Positions 1-10,113 of a DNA stretch of 64,000 nucleotides are shown here, piece after piece. The notes under the pieces were generated by a model, which was given only the letters and a program-made list of their open reading frames with translations, was not told the origin of the DNA and did not search any database. The translations under genes and the position numbers were made by a program. Position 1 is the first letter of the stretch. Each line of letters begins with the position of its first letter. The DNA comes from Ferrovum myxofaciens (GTDB lineage: Bacteria; Pseudomonadota; Gammaproteobacteria; Burkholderiales; Ferrovaceae), in assembly GCF_000735045.1 (NCBI RefSeq), contig NZ_JPOQ01000008.1, forward strand, positions 98,044 to 162,043, read 5' to 3'.

Positions 1-1
1 T

Positions 2-238
2 GGCTTGTACGACATGAGCGGCAACGTCTGGGAATGGGTGGAGGACAGTTGGCACGACAACTATAATGGTGCCCCAACGGATGGCAGTGTCTGGCAAGGA
101 GACGGCATGAAGCGCGTACTTCGCGGCGGCTCCTGGAATAGCAAACCGCAGGGCACTCTCGCAACTTACCGCATCATGGGCAAACCGGCAGAGGGGGATC
201 ACGACGTTGGTTTTCGACTTGCCAAGACACTCCCATAG
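2..238 (+). CDS. Formylglycine-generating-enzyme-like (SUMF1/FGE-sulfatase) protein, C-terminal fragment
   Basis: Only the last 78 residues lie in the window; the reading frame is open to the left edge, so the true start is outside. The visible part has the usual C-terminal SUMF1-fold signatures: a GNVWEW motif about ten residues in, an RGGSW motif about halfway and a final DVGFR motif before TAG at 236-238. Proteins of this fold include sulfatase-maturing enzymes and iron-dependent oxidases such as EgtB, as well as many uncharacterised members. The substrate cannot be told from this fragment. It converges on folP with a hairpin between them. Confidence 0.85.
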   Translation, partial: GLYDMSGNVWEWVEDSWHDNYNGAPTDGSVWQGDGMKRVLRGGSWNSKPQGTLATYRIMGKPAEGDHDVGFRLAKTLP

Positions 239-243
239 CATCG

Positions 244-275
244 AAAAAATGGGGAAATGGGGGAATTACTTCCCC
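244..275 (-). terminator. Putative intrinsic terminator of folP
   Basis: On the minus strand a stem GGGGAA / TTCCCC with a 4-nt loop (260-275) covers the folP stop codon. It is followed about ten bases later by a run of six T (complement of 244-249). It sits between two convergent genes. The stem is short, so efficiency is uncertain. Confidence 0.5.
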
Positions 276-1144
276 ACTGTCAAGGTATTCATCCATAAAT
301 CCACGGCCTGACGGGTCGCAGCCACATCGTGGACACGCAGGATATGCGCCCCTGCCTGAATCGCCCAGCAAGCCGCAGCCAGACTGGCTCCCAGACGTTC
401 GCGCGGGGAAATGCTGGGTTGGCCGACCAGCATGGATTTGCGGGACAGGCCCACCAATACCGGGTACCCCAGATCCACCAAAACCGGTAACTGCTGCAGC
501 AAGGTCAGGTTGTGGGCACGGGTCTTGCCAAAACCAAACCCCGGATCGATCAGGATGCGTGCGCGCTCCACACCATACTGCTCCAATAAAGCAACCCGCT
601 CCGCAAGAAAATGGCATACCTCAGTTACCACCCCCAGAGGATAATGGGGCAACTGCTGCATGGTCAAGGGGTGTCCTTGCATGTGCATCAGACAAATGCC
701 CACTTCATGCTCGAGCACACAGTCAAGGGCTCCGGGGGCCTGCAGAGCTTCGATATCATTGATCAGGGTGGCTCCTGCACGAATGGCTGCCTGCATGACT
801 TGGGGATGACGGGTATCGATGGAGACGGGCACCTTCAACGTATCCACCAATCCTTCAATGACCGGAATCACACGCCGCAACTCCTCGGCCAACTCCACTT
901 CAGGGGCTCCGGGACGGGTGGATTCCCCCCCTACATCGATCAGGTCAGCCCCTTGTGCCACCAAGGCTTGTCCACAGGTTATGGCGGCCAGCGCATCGCG
1001 ATGCATCCCCCCATCAGAGAATGAGTCGGGAGTAACGTTGAGAATCCCCATGATACGAGGTTGCGCCAAGGACAAAACAAACTCCCCGCAGTGTACTGCG
1101 GGGAGTGATTTGGGTGATCCACCCGGCGCGCCGGGAATCCACAC
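266..1144 (-). CDS. folP: Dihydropteroate synthase
   Basis: Condenses 6-hydroxymethyl-dihydropterin pyrophosphate with p-aminobenzoate in folate synthesis; cytoplasmic and the sulfonamide target. The family signature MGILNVTPDSFSDGG lies near the N-terminus, with DVGGESTRPGA, the SIDT strand and the later DPGFGFGK motif in order. The start is uncertain. GTG at 1144 has a GAGGGG Shine-Dalgarno eight bases upstream and gives 292 aa, keeping the usual strand before MGILN. TTG at 1150 and TTG at 1075 are alternatives; the latter has GGGGAG six bases upstream and gives 269 aa. A perfect palindrome at 1081-1106 lies in the 5' coding part. It follows ftsH by about 20 bases, as is common in proteobacteria. 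Confidence 0.95.
   Translation of the reverse strand: MWIPGAPGGSPKSLPAVHCGEFVLSLAQPRIMGILNVTPDSFSDGGMHRDALAAITCGQALVAQGADLIDVGGESTRPGAPEVELAEELRRVIPVIEGLVDTLKVPVSIDTRHPQVMQAAIRAGATLINDIEALQAPGALDCVLEHEVGICLMHMQGHPLTMQQLPHYPLGVVTEVCHFLAERVALLEQYGVERARILIDPGFGFGKTRAHNLTLLQQLPVLVDLGYPVLVGLSRKSMLVGQPSISPRERLGASLAAACWAIQAGAHILRVHDVAATRQAVDLWMNTLTVGK
1081..1106 (-). terminator. Perfect 12-bp inverted repeat followed by T-rich tract; terminator or attenuator after ftsH
   Basis: Two 12-base arms (1081-1092 and 1095-1106) are perfect reverse complements with two bases between them. On the minus strand the structure is followed by TTGTTTTG, so it resembles an intrinsic terminator just after the ftsH stop. 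It also lies inside the most likely folP reading frame and contains the GGGGAG that could serve an internal TTG start at 1075. It may therefore reduce ftsH read-through or hide a folP ribosome site; which is not decided by sequence. Confidence 0.55.
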
Positions 1145-1163
1145 TGACAAAACCCCTCTGGAC

Positions 1164-3062
1164 TCAGACGCCCTGAGCCGGTTGAGCCGTGGAGGCGGGT
1201 GCCGGGGGCGGCGAAGCGCTGGGAGGGGGCGCCTTGGGCGTTACTGGCGCAGGCGGTTTGGGTGGACGGGGCGGACGTCCGGACATGATGTCCTCGATTT
1301 GTTCCGCATCGATGGTTTCCCATTCCAGCAAGGCATGGGTCATTGCCTCGATTTCAGTGCGATGAGTTTCGATGATGCCCCGCGCCAAGACGTACTGTTC
1401 GTCAATGATGCGGCGAATTTCCATATCCACTTTCTGCATCGTGGCTTCCGACACATTCTTATGGGTGGCAATGGTCCGCCCAAGAAAAACTTCTCCTTCG
1501 TTTTCTCCATAAACCATAGGCCCCATGGAAGTCGACATCCCCCATTGGGTCACCATGCGACGCGCCATATCGGTGGCGCGTTCGAAGTCATTGCTGGCTC
1601 CCGTGGTCATCTGATTCATGAACACTTCCTCCGCAATACGCCCCCCAAACAATACGGCAATATTTTGCAGGATCTGGTCGCGGTTCATGCTATAGCGATC
1701 TTCCGTGGGTAACTGCATGGTTACCCCCAGTGCACGCCCACGGGGAATGATGGTCACTTTGTGAACCGGATCGGTCAGTTTCAGCATGCGGGCCACTACG
1801 GCATGCCCGGACTCATGGTAAGCCGTATTGCGCCGTTCCTGCTCAGGCATGACGAGAGAACGTCGTTCCGCGCCCATGATGATCTTGTCCTTGGCCCGTT
1901 CGAAATCATCCATGTCCACCAGGCGCTTATTGGATCGTGCGGCAAAGAGTGCTGATTCATTCACCAAGTTGGCCAGATCCGCCCCTGAAAATCCGGGCGT
2001 GCCCCGTGCAATGATATCGGCCCGCACATCGGGTGCGATAGGGACCTTGCGCATGTGTACCAGCAAGATCTGTTCACGCCCACGAATGTCTGGCAAGGGT
2101 ACTACGACCTGGCGGTCAAAACGTCCTGGCCGCAACAGTGCAGGATCAAGGACATCAGGCCGGTTGGTGGCGGCAATGACGATGACGCCCACTGTCGCTT
2201 CAAAACCATCCATTTCCACCAGCATCTGGTTGAGGGTCTGTTCCCGCTCGTCATTGCCTCCACCCAGACCGGCGCCCCGTTGGCGGCCTACGGCATCGAT
2301 TTCATCGATGAAGATGATGCACGGGGCATTTTTCTTGGCTTGTTCAAACATGTCGCGCACACGGGCTGCCCCCACCCCGACAAACATTTCCACAAAATCC
2401 GAACCGGAAATGCTGAAGAAAGGAACCTTGGCCTCCCCTGCAATCGCCCGGGCCAGCAGAGTTTTCCCCGTTCCGGGATTGCCTACCATGAGCACGCCGC
2501 GCGGAATCCGTCCTCCCAATTTCTGGAATTTTCCGGGGTCACGCAAAAATTCCACCAACTCGCTCACTTCTTCTTTGGCTTCATCCACCCCAGCCACATC
2601 CGCGAAAGTCACAGGGTTGGTGTTTTCATCCAGCATACGCGCACGACTCTTGCCGAAGGAAAAAGCCCCTCCCCGACCACCTCCCTGCATCTGACGCATG
2701 AAAAATATCCAGACCGCCACCAACAACAACATGGGAAACCAGGACATGAGCATGTTCATGAAAAAGGAAGGCTCTTCTTCGGGCTTTGCCGACACATTCA
2801 CGCCATACTTGAGCAAATCACTGACCAGCCATGGATCCGAGGGCGTGTAAGTGGTAAAAGGTTTGCCATCGGAGCGTTCGCCACGCAACGCCCGACCATC
2901 GATGATCACCTTGGTGACATGTCCGGCTTTCATCTCTTCGATAAAAGAGGAATAACTCAGGACATCGCCCGACGGTTGATGGTTCTGGAATTGACTGACC
3001 AGCAACATCAACACCAATCCTACGAAAAGCCATGCCAAGACATTTTTAACGATGCTATTCAA
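1164..3062 (-). CDS. ftsH: ATP-dependent zinc metalloprotease FtsH
   Basis: Membrane-anchored AAA+ protease that removes misfolded membrane proteins and short-lived regulators. From the chosen start (632 aa): transmembrane helices at about 5-24 and 100-122 flank a periplasmic domain, Walker A GNPGTGKT is at about 194-201, Walker B IIFIDEID at about 249-256, and the zinc site HESGH at about 416-420. The C-terminus is proline- and alanine-rich. The start is a TTG at 3062, preceded by GGAGGA with seven bases spacing and followed by a typical FtsH N-terminus; a longer TTG reading from 3077 would swallow that Shine-Dalgarno. It lies downstream of rlmE, the common order. Confidence 0.97.
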   Translation of the reverse strand: MNSIVKNVLAWLFVGLVLMLLVSQFQNHQPSGDVLSYSSFIEEMKAGHVTKVIIDGRALRGERSDGKPFTTYTPSDPWLVSDLLKYGVNVSAKPEEEPSFFMNMLMSWFPMLLLVAVWIFFMRQMQGGGRGGAFSFGKSRARMLDENTNPVTFADVAGVDEAKEEVSELVEFLRDPGKFQKLGGRIPRGVLMVGNPGTGKTLLARAIAGEAKVPFFSISGSDFVEMFVGVGAARVRDMFEQAKKNAPCIIFIDEIDAVGRQRGAGLGGGNDEREQTLNQMLVEMDGFEATVGVIVIAATNRPDVLDPALLRPGRFDRQVVVPLPDIRGREQILLVHMRKVPIAPDVRADIIARGTPGFSGADLANLVNESALFAARSNKRLVDMDDFERAKDKIIMGAERRSLVMPEQERRNTAYHESGHAVVARMLKLTDPVHKVTIIPRGRALGVTMQLPTEDRYSMNRDQILQNIAVLFGGRIAEEVFMNQMTTGASNDFERATDMARRMVTQWGMSTSMGPMVYGENEGEVFLGRTIATHKNVSEATMQKVDMEIRRIIDEQYVLARGIIETHRTEIEAMTHALLEWETIDAEQIEDIMSGRPPRPPKPPAPVTPKAPPPSASPPPAPASTAQPAQGV

Positions 3063-3155
3063 GACTCTTTCCTCCAAGTCGATCCGACCAACTCCCCCAG
3101 ACTCCGAAGGATCATTGTACGCTCAAGCGCGTCCACCTGTTCAAAATTCACCAAC

Positions 3156-3788
3156 TCACCCCTTGTGTTTCGGTTTCAACCCCTGACCCAACAAGTACAC
3201 TTCCGAACTTCGGTCTCGGGATGCAGCAGGTTTTCGCGTCACCACCCGGACAAAGCATTGTTTCATCCGTCGCACGAAGGATTCAAAATCTGCTCCATGA
3301 AAAACCTTGATCAGAAACCCACCCTCAGGCCCCAGCGCTTCAAGCGAAAACTCCAGAGCCATTTCCCACAACTCGGCTGCACGGGCCTGATCATACAAGG
3401 TGACACCACTGATATTGGGGGCAAGATCCGATAATACAAGGTCCACCGACCGGTTTCCCAACAGAACTCTCACCTGCTCCTGCACCGCGGGGGCTAAGAA
3501 ATCCCCCTGCAGAAAATTGACGCCCTCCAGCGCTTCCATGGGCAGCACATCGACCCCGATGACCTTGCCGTGCACTCCCATGCGCTGACGGGCCACCTGT
3601 GACCACCCTCCGGGACTGGCCCCCAGATCTACCACCGATATCCCTGGACGCAACAGGTGGTCCCGGTCATCGATTTCCAATAACTTGTAAGAAGCCCGTG
3701 ACCGATATCCTTCCCGTTTTGCTCGTTGGACGAAGGGATCGTTGATATGTTCCCGTATCCAGGCCTTGCTGGTCCGGGTAGGTTTCAT
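3156..3788 (-). CDS. rlmE: 23S rRNA (uridine-2'-O)-methyltransferase RlmE
   Basis: Heat-shock methyltransferase that modifies U2552 in the A-loop of 23S rRNA in the 50S subunit. The 210-residue length fits the family. The SAM-binding motif DLGASPGGWSQ is at about 54-64, and the K-D-K-E catalytic tetrad is visible as K35, D121, K161 and E196. The ATG at 3788 overlaps the yhbY stop as ATGA, which suggests translational coupling. It is followed by ftsH, a conserved pair in proteobacteria. Confidence 0.96.
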   Translation of the reverse strand: MKPTRTSKAWIREHINDPFVQRAKREGYRSRASYKLLEIDDRDHLLRPGISVVDLGASPGGWSQVARQRMGVHGKVIGVDVLPMEALEGVNFLQGDFLAPAVQEQVRVLLGNRSVDLVLSDLAPNISGVTLYDQARAAELWEMALEFSLEALGPEGGFLIKVFHGADFESFVRRMKQCFVRVVTRKPAASRDRSSEVYLLGQGLKPKHKG

Positions 3789-4228
3789 CGGGGACGATAA
3801 AGAACCAGAATCTTGCCGATTTGTTGAACGGATGCGGCTGAAAGACGCTGGGTAAGAATATTTGCCAGAGCGCTGCGCGCCTCTACTGTGTCGACTCCGC
3901 TGGCTTTGACCTTGATCAGACCATGGGCGCGAAGAGCCCGTTCTATTTCCAGGAGAAGCGCCTCTGTCATACCGGATTGCCCCATCAGCACCACAGGATT
4001 GAGGCGATGAGCTTCCTGACGCAAGCGCACCCGTTCAGCCACCGTCAACTCCAATGTCGCCCCCATCTCAGGCAACTTCAAGGGCGGCACAACGACAGGA
4101 ACCACTTTTTTAGCAGCGACTTTTTTGGCGGAAACCTTCCTGACCCCGCTCTTTCCTTTGGAAATTCCAGGCCGTTCCGCGCGCCACGCAGACCCGGGAG
4201 GGGATAAGGACCTGCGGCGCTCAACCAT
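3785..4228 (-). CDS. yhbY: YhbY-like CRM-domain RNA-binding protein with basic N-terminal extension
   Basis: The C-terminal ~95 residues are a CRM domain with the GxxG-type loop ([12 protein letters not shown]) and the closing [11 protein letters not shown], as in YhbY, a 50S assembly-associated protein. Classical YhbY is about 97 aa, whereas this one has about 50 extra N-terminal residues rich in Lys, Ala and Val, including several AKK-type repeats. The start chosen is ATG 4228, which overlaps the greA stop by eight bases; an upstream start at 4288 would lie deeper inside greA. The stop overlaps the rlmE start. The basic tail probably binds RNA (inference). Confidence 0.9.
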   Translation of the reverse strand: MVERRRSLSPPGSAWRAERPGISKGKSGVRKVSAKKVAAKKVVPVVVPPLKLPEMGATLELTVAERVRLRQEAHRLNPVVLMGQSGMTEALLLEIERALRAHGLIKVKASGVDTVEARSALANILTQRLSAASVQQIGKILVLYRPR

Positions 4229-4697
4229 AACGTACTTTCCTGATCTCGTATTCACGCATTCCCCCTGGCGCATGGACTTCAGCCACATCTCCCGCTGATT
4301 TTCCGATCAGGGCGCGGGCCAGCGGAGAACCAATGGATATCTTGCCCTCCTTGATGTCCGCCTCGTCATCCCCCACGATCTGATAAGTGTGAACGTCGCC
4401 GGTGTTCAAATCTTCCATTTCCACCGTGGCCGCAAAGACACACCGCCCGTCCGCATCCAACGCAGCCGGATCGATGATTTGGGCATGGGATAATTTGGAT
4501 TCCAATTCCGCAATCCGTCCTTCGATAAAGGATTGACGTTCTTTGGCTGCATCGTATTCGGCATTCTCCGACAGATCTCCCTGAGCGCGCGCCTCACTGA
4601 TGGCCTGGATCACTGCCGGACGTTGCACATGCTTCAACTGGTGCAATTCTTCCTTGAGTTTTTCGGCACCCCGTACCGTCAATGGTGTCTTGTTCAT
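4221..4697 (-). CDS. greA: Transcription elongation factor GreA
   Basis: Binds the RNA polymerase secondary channel and stimulates cleavage of backtracked transcripts. The 158-residue length is standard. The N-terminal coiled coil carries the conserved [14 protein letters not shown] tip sequence at about 40-53, followed by the globular domain with the [14 protein letters not shown] segment. The ATG has GAAGGAG upstream. It lies between carB and yhbY on the same strand, with a small hairpin after carB. Confidence 0.97.
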   Translation of the reverse strand: MNKTPLTVRGAEKLKEELHQLKHVQRPAVIQAISEARAQGDLSENAEYDAAKERQSFIEGRIAELESKLSHAQIIDPAALDADGRCVFAATVEMEDLNTGDVHTYQIVGDDEADIKEGKISIGSPLARALIGKSAGDVAEVHAPGGMREYEIRKVRYG

Positions 4698-4741
4698 GCT
4701 TCTCCTTCCTCGCTACCCAATTACGTGTTATATGGCCTGAG

Positions 4742-4755
4742 CCCCTCTTGAGGGG
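4742..4755 (-). other. Short inverted repeat after the carB stop
   Basis: CCCCTC and GAGGGG form a 6-bp perfect stem with a two-base centre directly after the carB stop codon. No T-run follows on either strand, so it is not a canonical terminator. It could be a weak pause or a 3'-end stabilising hairpin between carB and greA. Confidence 0.35.
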
Positions 4756-7700
4756 TCAGATTTTCAACTCTCGGTGCAATGCCTGTAATTCATAGACATC
4801 GCTGGACTGTCCAAGACGCATCCCCATACAGGCTGCCCGTGCCCCGGCAACCGTAGTGTAATAGGTGATACGTCCCTGCAACGCAGCATTGCGAATCGAC
4901 CAGGAATCCTGTACGGCCCTGGAAAGTTCTTCTACCGTATTGATGATCAATGAAATTTCTCGATTCTTGATCATATCCACGATATGCGGACGCCCTTCCA
5001 TAACCTTGTTGACCAGTACCACCTCGAGACCGGCAGCACTGAGTGCTGCCGCCGTTCCACGGGTGGCCACCAGCGCAAAACCCAATTCTACCAATTGGCG
5101 TGCAATCTCCACCAAGGGCGCTTTGTCCGCATTTTTGACACTCAGAAAAACCTTGCCTCCTGTGGGCAACTTGACTCCTGCCGCCCATTGGGACTTGACG
5201 AAGGCCTCGGCAAAGGTCGCCCCAACCCCCATGACTTCCCCCGTGGATTTCATTTCCGGTCCGAGTATGGGATCCACTCCAGGAAATTTGGTAAAGGGGA
5301 ACACCGCCTCTTTGACCGAATAGTAGCCTGGAATCAACTCGCCGGTAATTCCCTGTTCGGCCAGACTTTGTCCCACCATGCAGCGCGCCGCAATTTTAGC
5401 CAGAGGACGACTGGTCGCCTTGGCCACATAAGGAACAGTACGCGAAGCGCGGGGATTGACCTCGAGAACATAAACGGTATCTCCCTGAAGCGCAAACTGC
5501 ACGTTCATCAACCCCACCACCCCCAATGCATGGGCCATGGCCTTGGTCTGGCGCCGAAGTTCATCCTGGATGGCAGGGGTCAGACTATAAGGCGGAATGG
5601 AACAGGCCGAATCTCCCGAATGAACGCCCGCTTGCTCAATGTGCTCCATGATGGCACCAATCACCACCTCCTGTCCATCACAGACTGCATCCACATCCAC
5701 TTCGATGGCATCGTTCAAAAAACGGTCAAGCAAAATGGGGGAATGCGGTGAAATCGCCACACCATGCATTCCTTCCCCATCCGTAATGACCTCACGCAGA
5801 TATTTTTCGAGATCTGCCGGGGTATGGACGATCTGCATGGCACGCCCCCCCAACACGTAACTGGGTCGAACCACCAAGGGGTATCCCAACGTCTGCGCTG
5901 CCTTCAAGACTTCGTCCCGATGGCCTGCGGTTCGGTTATCCGGTTGACGCAAATCCAACTCATGCAAGAGTTGCTGAAAACGTTGGCGGTCTTCAGCGCG
6001 ATCGATGCTGTCCGGAGTTGTCCCGATGATGGGGACCCCGGCGGCTTCCAGCCCACGGGCTAATTTGAGGGGAGTCTGACCACCGAATTGGACAATGACA
6101 CCCGCGGGTTTCTCCAGCGCCACGATCTCGAGGACATCTTCCAGTGTCAGTGATTCGAAATACAGACGATCCGAACTGTCGTAGTCTGTGGAAACCGTCT
6201 CTGGATTGCAATTGACCATGAGTGTTTCGTACCCATCCTCACGCAAAGCCAGGGCCGCATGAACACAACAATAATCAAATTCGATCCCCTGGCCAATGCG
6301 GTTCGGTCCCCCGCCCAGCACCATGATCTTGCGTCGATCCGTGGGATGCGCTTCACACTCTTCTTCATAAGTGGAATAGAGGTAAGCGGTTTGCGTGGAA
6401 AACTCTGCCGCACAGGTATCCACCCGCTTGAATACAGGGCGAACATTCAGGGCATGCCGCATGGCGCGCACCGCTTGTTCCGTGCTTCCCATCAGGTAAG
6501 CCAAGCGCCGGTCAGAGAATCCCTTGCCTTTCAGTTCGCGCCAACGCGCTGCGCTCAACGTCGCAAGTTCCAACCCGCGTACCCGCTGTTCTTCGAACAC
6601 CAGATCCTCGATTTCCGCCAGAAACCAGGGGTCCACATGGGATAAACGGTAGATTTCATCCCGCTCCAGCCCGATGCGAAAGGCATCTGCCAGATACCAC
6701 AGGCGATGGGGACCGGGATTGGCCAACTCGGCTTCGATGGTGGTGCGCTCGGTGGTCATTTCATTCAACCCATCGGCGCCAGTTTCCAATCCACGCAGGG
6801 CCTTCTGCAGGGACTCCTGGAAACTGCGCCCGATGGCCATGACCTCTCCCACCGATTTCATCTGAGTGGTCAAGCGATCATTGGCTTGCGGAAATTTTTC
6901 AAAAGCAAAGCGTGGCACCTTGGTCACCACGTAGTCAATGGTGGGCTCGAAAGAAGCGGGCGTTATCCCGCCGGTGATCTCGTTGCTCAACTCATCGAGG
7001 GTAAATCCCACCGCCAGTTTGGCCGCCACCTTGGCGATGGGAAACCCCGTCGCCTTGGAGGCCAGAGCCGAAGAACGGGAAACGCGCGGATTCATTTCGA
7101 TGACGATCATTCGTCCATCCCTGGGGTTGATGGCAAACTGGACGTTAGAGCCCCCGGTTTCCACACCAATCTCACGCAATACTGCCAGGGAAGCATTGCG
7201 CATCACCTGATATTCCTTGTCCGTCAAGGTCTGGGCAGGTGCTACCGTAATGGAATCTCCGGTATGCACCCCCATGGCATCGAGATTTTCGATGGAGCAA
7301 ATGATGATACAGTTGTCGTTGCGGTCCCGCACCACTTCCATCTCATACTCTTTCCAACCGATCACCGATTCTTCCACCAATAACTCACGGGTCGGTGACG
7401 CCTCCAGACCACGCTCGCAAATGGTCATGAATTCTTCCTGGTTATAGGCAATCCCCCCCCCGCTTCCTCCCATGGTAAAGGAGGGACGGATAATGGCCGG
7501 AAAGCCGATTTGGGCCTGCACCTGTTGGGCTTCTTCGAGACTATGGGCCACCGCAGAACGGGGGGTGGACAGACCGATGCGCGTCATGGCCGCCTTGAAT
7601 TTTTCGCGATCCTCGGCCATATCGATGGCTTCCTTGCGCGCCCCGATCATTTCAACGTCATACCGTTCCAGCACCCCCTCCCGCGCCAGATCAAGCGCGC

Positions 7701-7992
7701 AATTAAGTGCCGTCTGGCCTCCCATGGTTGGCAGAAGAGCGTCTGGACGCTCCCGTTCAATGATGCGCTCCAGAGTCTTCCAGTTGATGGGTTCAATATA
7801 GGTGGCGTCAGCCATCTCCGGATCCGTCATGATGGTCGCCGGATTGGAATTAACCAGAATGACACGATACCCCTCTTCGCGCAGCGCCTTGCACGCTTGT
7901 GCCCCGGAATAATCGAATTCACAGGCCTGGCCAATGACGATGGGGCCTGCCCCAATGATCAGAATGGACTTGAGATCGGTTCTCTTGGGCAT
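4756..7992 (-). CDS. carB: Carbamoyl-phosphate synthase large subunit
   Basis: Makes carbamoyl phosphate from bicarbonate, ammonia delivered by CarA and two ATP, for arginine and pyrimidine synthesis. The 1078-residue length matches the full two-half synthetase. Both ATP-grasp halves are visible, each with a pre-ATP-grasp [15 protein letters not shown] or [15 protein letters not shown] motif, followed near the end by the MGS-like allosteric domain ([10 protein letters not shown]). ATG at 7992 lies three bases after the carA stop, so the two subunits are co-transcribed. Confidence 0.98.
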   Translation of the reverse strand: MPKRTDLKSILIIGAGPIVIGQACEFDYSGAQACKALREEGYRVILVNSNPATIMTDPEMADATYIEPINWKTLERIIERERPDALLPTMGGQTALNCALDLAREGVLERYDVEMIGARKEAIDMAEDREKFKAAMTRIGLSTPRSAVAHSLEEAQQVQAQIGFPAIIRPSFTMGGSGGGIAYNQEEFMTICERGLEASPTRELLVEESVIGWKEYEMEVVRDRNDNCIIICSIENLDAMGVHTGDSITVAPAQTLTDKEYQVMRNASLAVLREIGVETGGSNVQFAINPRDGRMIVIEMNPRVSRSSALASKATGFPIAKVAAKLAVGFTLDELSNEITGGITPASFEPTIDYVVTKVPRFAFEKFPQANDRLTTQMKSVGEVMAIGRSFQESLQKALRGLETGADGLNEMTTERTTIEAELANPGPHRLWYLADAFRIGLERDEIYRLSHVDPWFLAEIEDLVFEEQRVRGLELATLSAARWRELKGKGFSDRRLAYLMGSTEQAVRAMRHALNVRPVFKRVDTCAAEFSTQTAYLYSTYEEECEAHPTDRRKIMVLGGGPNRIGQGIEFDYCCVHAALALREDGYETLMVNCNPETVSTDYDSSDRLYFESLTLEDVLEIVALEKPAGVIVQFGGQTPLKLARGLEAAGVPIIGTTPDSIDRAEDRQRFQQLLHELDLRQPDNRTAGHRDEVLKAAQTLGYPLVVRPSYVLGGRAMQIVHTPADLEKYLREVITDGEGMHGVAISPHSPILLDRFLNDAIEVDVDAVCDGQEVVIGAIMEHIEQAGVHSGDSACSIPPYSLTPAIQDELRRQTKAMAHALGVVGLMNVQFALQGDTVYVLEVNPRASRTVPYVAKATSRPLAKIAARCMVGQSLAEQGITGELIPGYYSVKEAVFPFTKFPGVDPILGPEMKSTGEVMGVGATFAEAFVKSQWAAGVKLPTGGKVFLSVKNADKAPLVEIARQLVELGFALVATRGTAAALSAAGLEVVLVNKVMEGRPHIVDMIKNREISLIINTVEELSRAVQDSWSIRNAALQGRITYYTTVAGARAACMGMRLGQSSDVYELQALHRELKI

Positions 7993-7995
7993 GGG

Positions 7996-9144
7996 TCAGA
8001 TTCCAGATTCTTGCATGAGCGCTATAAAACGGTCGAAGAGAGGGGCCGCATCATGGGGGCCCGGACAGGCTTCAGGATGACCTTGAAAACTGAAGGCCGG
8101 AACATCTGTCCGGGCAAGCCCCTGCACACTCCCATCAAACAGGGAAACATGGGTAACCGTAAGATGAGCAGGTAAATCTTGAGTATCCACCGCAAATCCA
8201 TGGTTCTGACTGGTGATCAATACCCGTCCGGTTTGCTGATCGAGAACGGGATGATTGGCTCCATGGTGTCCGAATTTCATCTTCAGGGTACGCCCCCCCG
8301 AAGCCAAGGCAAGCAATTGATGGCCAAGACAAATACCAAAAACAGGAACCCGTGCCGCCAGAAGTTCGCGAACGGCCTGAATGGCATAGGTGCACGCTTC
8401 GGGATCACCGGGCCCATTGGACAGAAAAACGCCATCCGGGCGCAGGGACAACACGTCCTGAGCCGGTGTCGTAGCGGGAACCACCTGAACGGCGCATCCC
8501 CGCTCCACCAACATGCGCAGAATGTTGCGCTTGATTCCAAAATCATAGGCGATGACCCGGAAGCGCGCCTCAGGCCGAGTGGTTATCCCACTCAGGTGCC
8601 ACACCCCCTCCGTCCAGGGATACGGTCGGGTACAACTGACCACCTTGGCCAGATCCATGCCGTTCAGCCCCGGAAAAGTACGGGCCACTTCCAAAGCAGC
8701 GGGAATATTTTCTTCTCCCGCCCAGATACAGCCGTTTTGCGCACCCTTTTCGCGCAGCAAGCGTGTCAGACGTCGGGTATCCACCCCTGCCATGGCAATC
8801 ATACCCCGCGCCTTGAGGTATTCAGGCAACCCTCCCTGCGCACGCCAACTGGATAACTGACGGGGGATTTCACGGACAATCAGACCTGCCGCAAACAACT
8901 CGGCGGACTCTTCATCTTCCTGATTCACTCCCACGTTACCGATGTGGGGATAGGTCAAGGTCACAATTTGGCGGCAATAGGAAGGATCCGTCAGAATTTC
9001 CTGGTATCCGGTCATGGCCGTATTGAATACCACCTCCCCCCCCCGATACCCTTCGGCTCCAATGGAATAGCCCTTGAAAATGCTGCCATCGGCCAGCACA
9101 AGAAAGGCAGGCACCCGAGAGGACGAGGGCAGTTCTACAGCCAT
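7996..9144 (-). CDS. carA: Carbamoyl-phosphate synthase small subunit (glutaminase)
   Basis: Class I glutamine amidotransferase that supplies ammonia to CarB through an internal tunnel. The 382-residue protein has the CarA N-terminal domain ([17 protein letters not shown]) and a C-terminal GATase domain with the nucleophile Cys in [11 protein letters not shown] and the catalytic HPEA motif near the end. ATG 9144 is preceded by GGAG with six bases spacing; longer frames to 9252 would translate the leader hairpin and promoter region. Control is likely through the leader structure at 9175-9210. Confidence 0.98.
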   Translation of the reverse strand: MAVELPSSSRVPAFLVLADGSIFKGYSIGAEGYRGGEVVFNTAMTGYQEILTDPSYCRQIVTLTYPHIGNVGVNQEDEESAELFAAGLIVREIPRQLSSWRAQGGLPEYLKARGMIAMAGVDTRRLTRLLREKGAQNGCIWAGEENIPAALEVARTFPGLNGMDLAKVVSCTRPYPWTEGVWHLSGITTRPEARFRVIAYDFGIKRNILRMLVERGCAVQVVPATTPAQDVLSLRPDGVFLSNGPGDPEACTYAIQAVRELLAARVPVFGICLGHQLLALASGGRTLKMKFGHHGANHPVLDQQTGRVLITSQNHGFAVDTQDLPAHLTVTHVSLFDGSVQGLARTDVPAFSFQGHPEACPGPHDAAPLFDRFIALMQESGI

Positions 9145-9174
9145 AACTAACTCCTGAAGGGGGTGATGTGAAAA

Positions 9175-9210
9175 AACGGGAAAGACGCATTGACGCGCAC
9201 CTTTCCCGTT
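9175..9210 (-). promoter_or_regulatory. Candidate transcription attenuator in the carAB leader
   Basis: On the minus strand AACGGGAAAG and CTTTCCCGTT form a perfect 10-bp stem (9201-9210 with 9175-9184) around a 16-nt loop and are followed by a run of six T, the form of an intrinsic terminator. It lies between a promoter-like pair at 9224-9252 and the carA ATG at 9144, in the same transcript. A short GTG-led frame rich in Phe codons spans the stem and ends in TAG three bases before the carA ATG. It could equally end dapB transcripts. Confidence 0.55.
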
Positions 9211-9223
9211 TCCGATTATTGGA

Positions 9224-9252
9224 ATACTAGCGCAAAATACGCCAAAAAGCAA
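9224..9252 (-). promoter_or_regulatory. Putative sigma-70 promoter for carAB
   Basis: On the minus strand TTGCTT (9252-9247) and TAGTAT (9229-9224) are separated by exactly 17 bases. The match to consensus is moderate (3 and 4 of 6). The predicted transcript start at about 9217 gives a leader of roughly 70 bases to carA that contains the terminator-like hairpin. Confidence 0.45.
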
Positions 9253-9309
9253 CTCCGGGGCCCGGAAGAACCCCGAAAAACAAATAAATAGACCAGTTAT
9301 TTCAACTAA

Positions 9310-10113
9310 TTACAACCCAAGTACAGAACGCATATCATAAAATCCCGCAGGCTGATCCACCACAAAACGGGCAGCCCGCACTGCACCTTGGGCAAAGGTG
9401 GCTCGATTGCTGGCACGATGGGTAATTTCCAGGCGCTCGCCTTCGCCCATGAAAGATACCGTATGATCGCCCACCACATCCCCGCCCCGTACTGTGGCAA
9501 AGCCAATGGTGCGAGAAGGACGCGGGCCCGTGGTCCCCTGGCGCCCATACACCGCCACCTCCGGCAAGTTCCAACCGCGCGCCTTGGCCACCACCTCGCC
9601 CATGCGCAATGCCGTCCCGGAGGGAGCATCCACTTTATGACGATGATGGGCTTCCGTAATTTCCAGATCATAATCAGCCGGCAACCACTGGGTGGCTCGC
9701 TCCAGCAACGCCAGTGCCACGGTTACCCCCACGCTCATGTTGGGGGCGCACACAATGGGGATCTCCTGACTGGCCTCCTGAATCTGCGCTTTTTCAGCCG
9801 CACTGAAACCGGTGGTCCCAATCACCATACCCCGCCTGTGCTGTACACAGGCGGCCAAGTGATCAAGGGTAGCCTGGGGACGGGTAAAATCGATCAGCAC
9901 CGCACATCGTTCCAACCCCGCCTGAACATCAGAGGTAATCGCGAGGCCCAGGGGGGCGCCCAGCCAATCTCCGGGATCACGGCCGATGAAGGGACTGTCT
10001 GCTTGCTCCAGTGCCAAGCCCAGACGCAAATCCGGAGCCATCGCAATGGCTTCCACCAACGCTCGCCCCATACGCCCACCACTGCCCGCGATGCCCAAAA
10101 CGAGCGCGCTCAT
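9310..10113 (-). CDS. dapB: 4-hydroxy-tetrahydrodipicolinate reductase
   Basis: NAD(P)H-dependent step of the lysine/meso-diaminopimelate pathway. The 267-residue protein has the Rossmann motif GIAGSGGRMGRALVE at the N-terminus, the DFTRPQATL segment, and the substrate site EAHHRHKVDAPSGTAL with the catalytic His pair. ATG 10113 overlaps the bamE stop (ATGA). The dapB-carA order is common in proteobacteria. About 165 bases separate it from carA, and they hold the carAB control region. Confidence 0.97.
   Translation of the reverse strand: MSALVLGIAGSGGRMGRALVEAIAMAPDLRLGLALEQADSPFIGRDPGDWLGAPLGLAITSDVQAGLERCAVLIDFTRPQATLDHLAACVQHRRGMVIGTTGFSAAEKAQIQEASQEIPIVCAPNMSVGVTVALALLERATQWLPADYDLEITEAHHRHKVDAPSGTALRMGEVVAKARGWNLPEVAVYGRQGTTGPRPSRTIGFATVRGGDVVGDHTVSFMGEGERLEITHRASNRATFAQGAVRAARFVVDQPAGFYDMRSVLGL

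Noticed and set aside
2055..3434. 459-residue plus-strand open frame
   Set aside because: It lies antisense to ftsH and rlmE, both with clear motifs. Composition is His/Gln/Pro-rich as expected of a shadow frame, and there is no ribosome site or family resemblance.
8936..9190. 84-codon ORF starting ATG 9190 in the carA leader
   Set aside because: It overlaps carA out of frame and has no family resemblance. Only its first codons could matter as an alternative leader peptide; not called as a gene.
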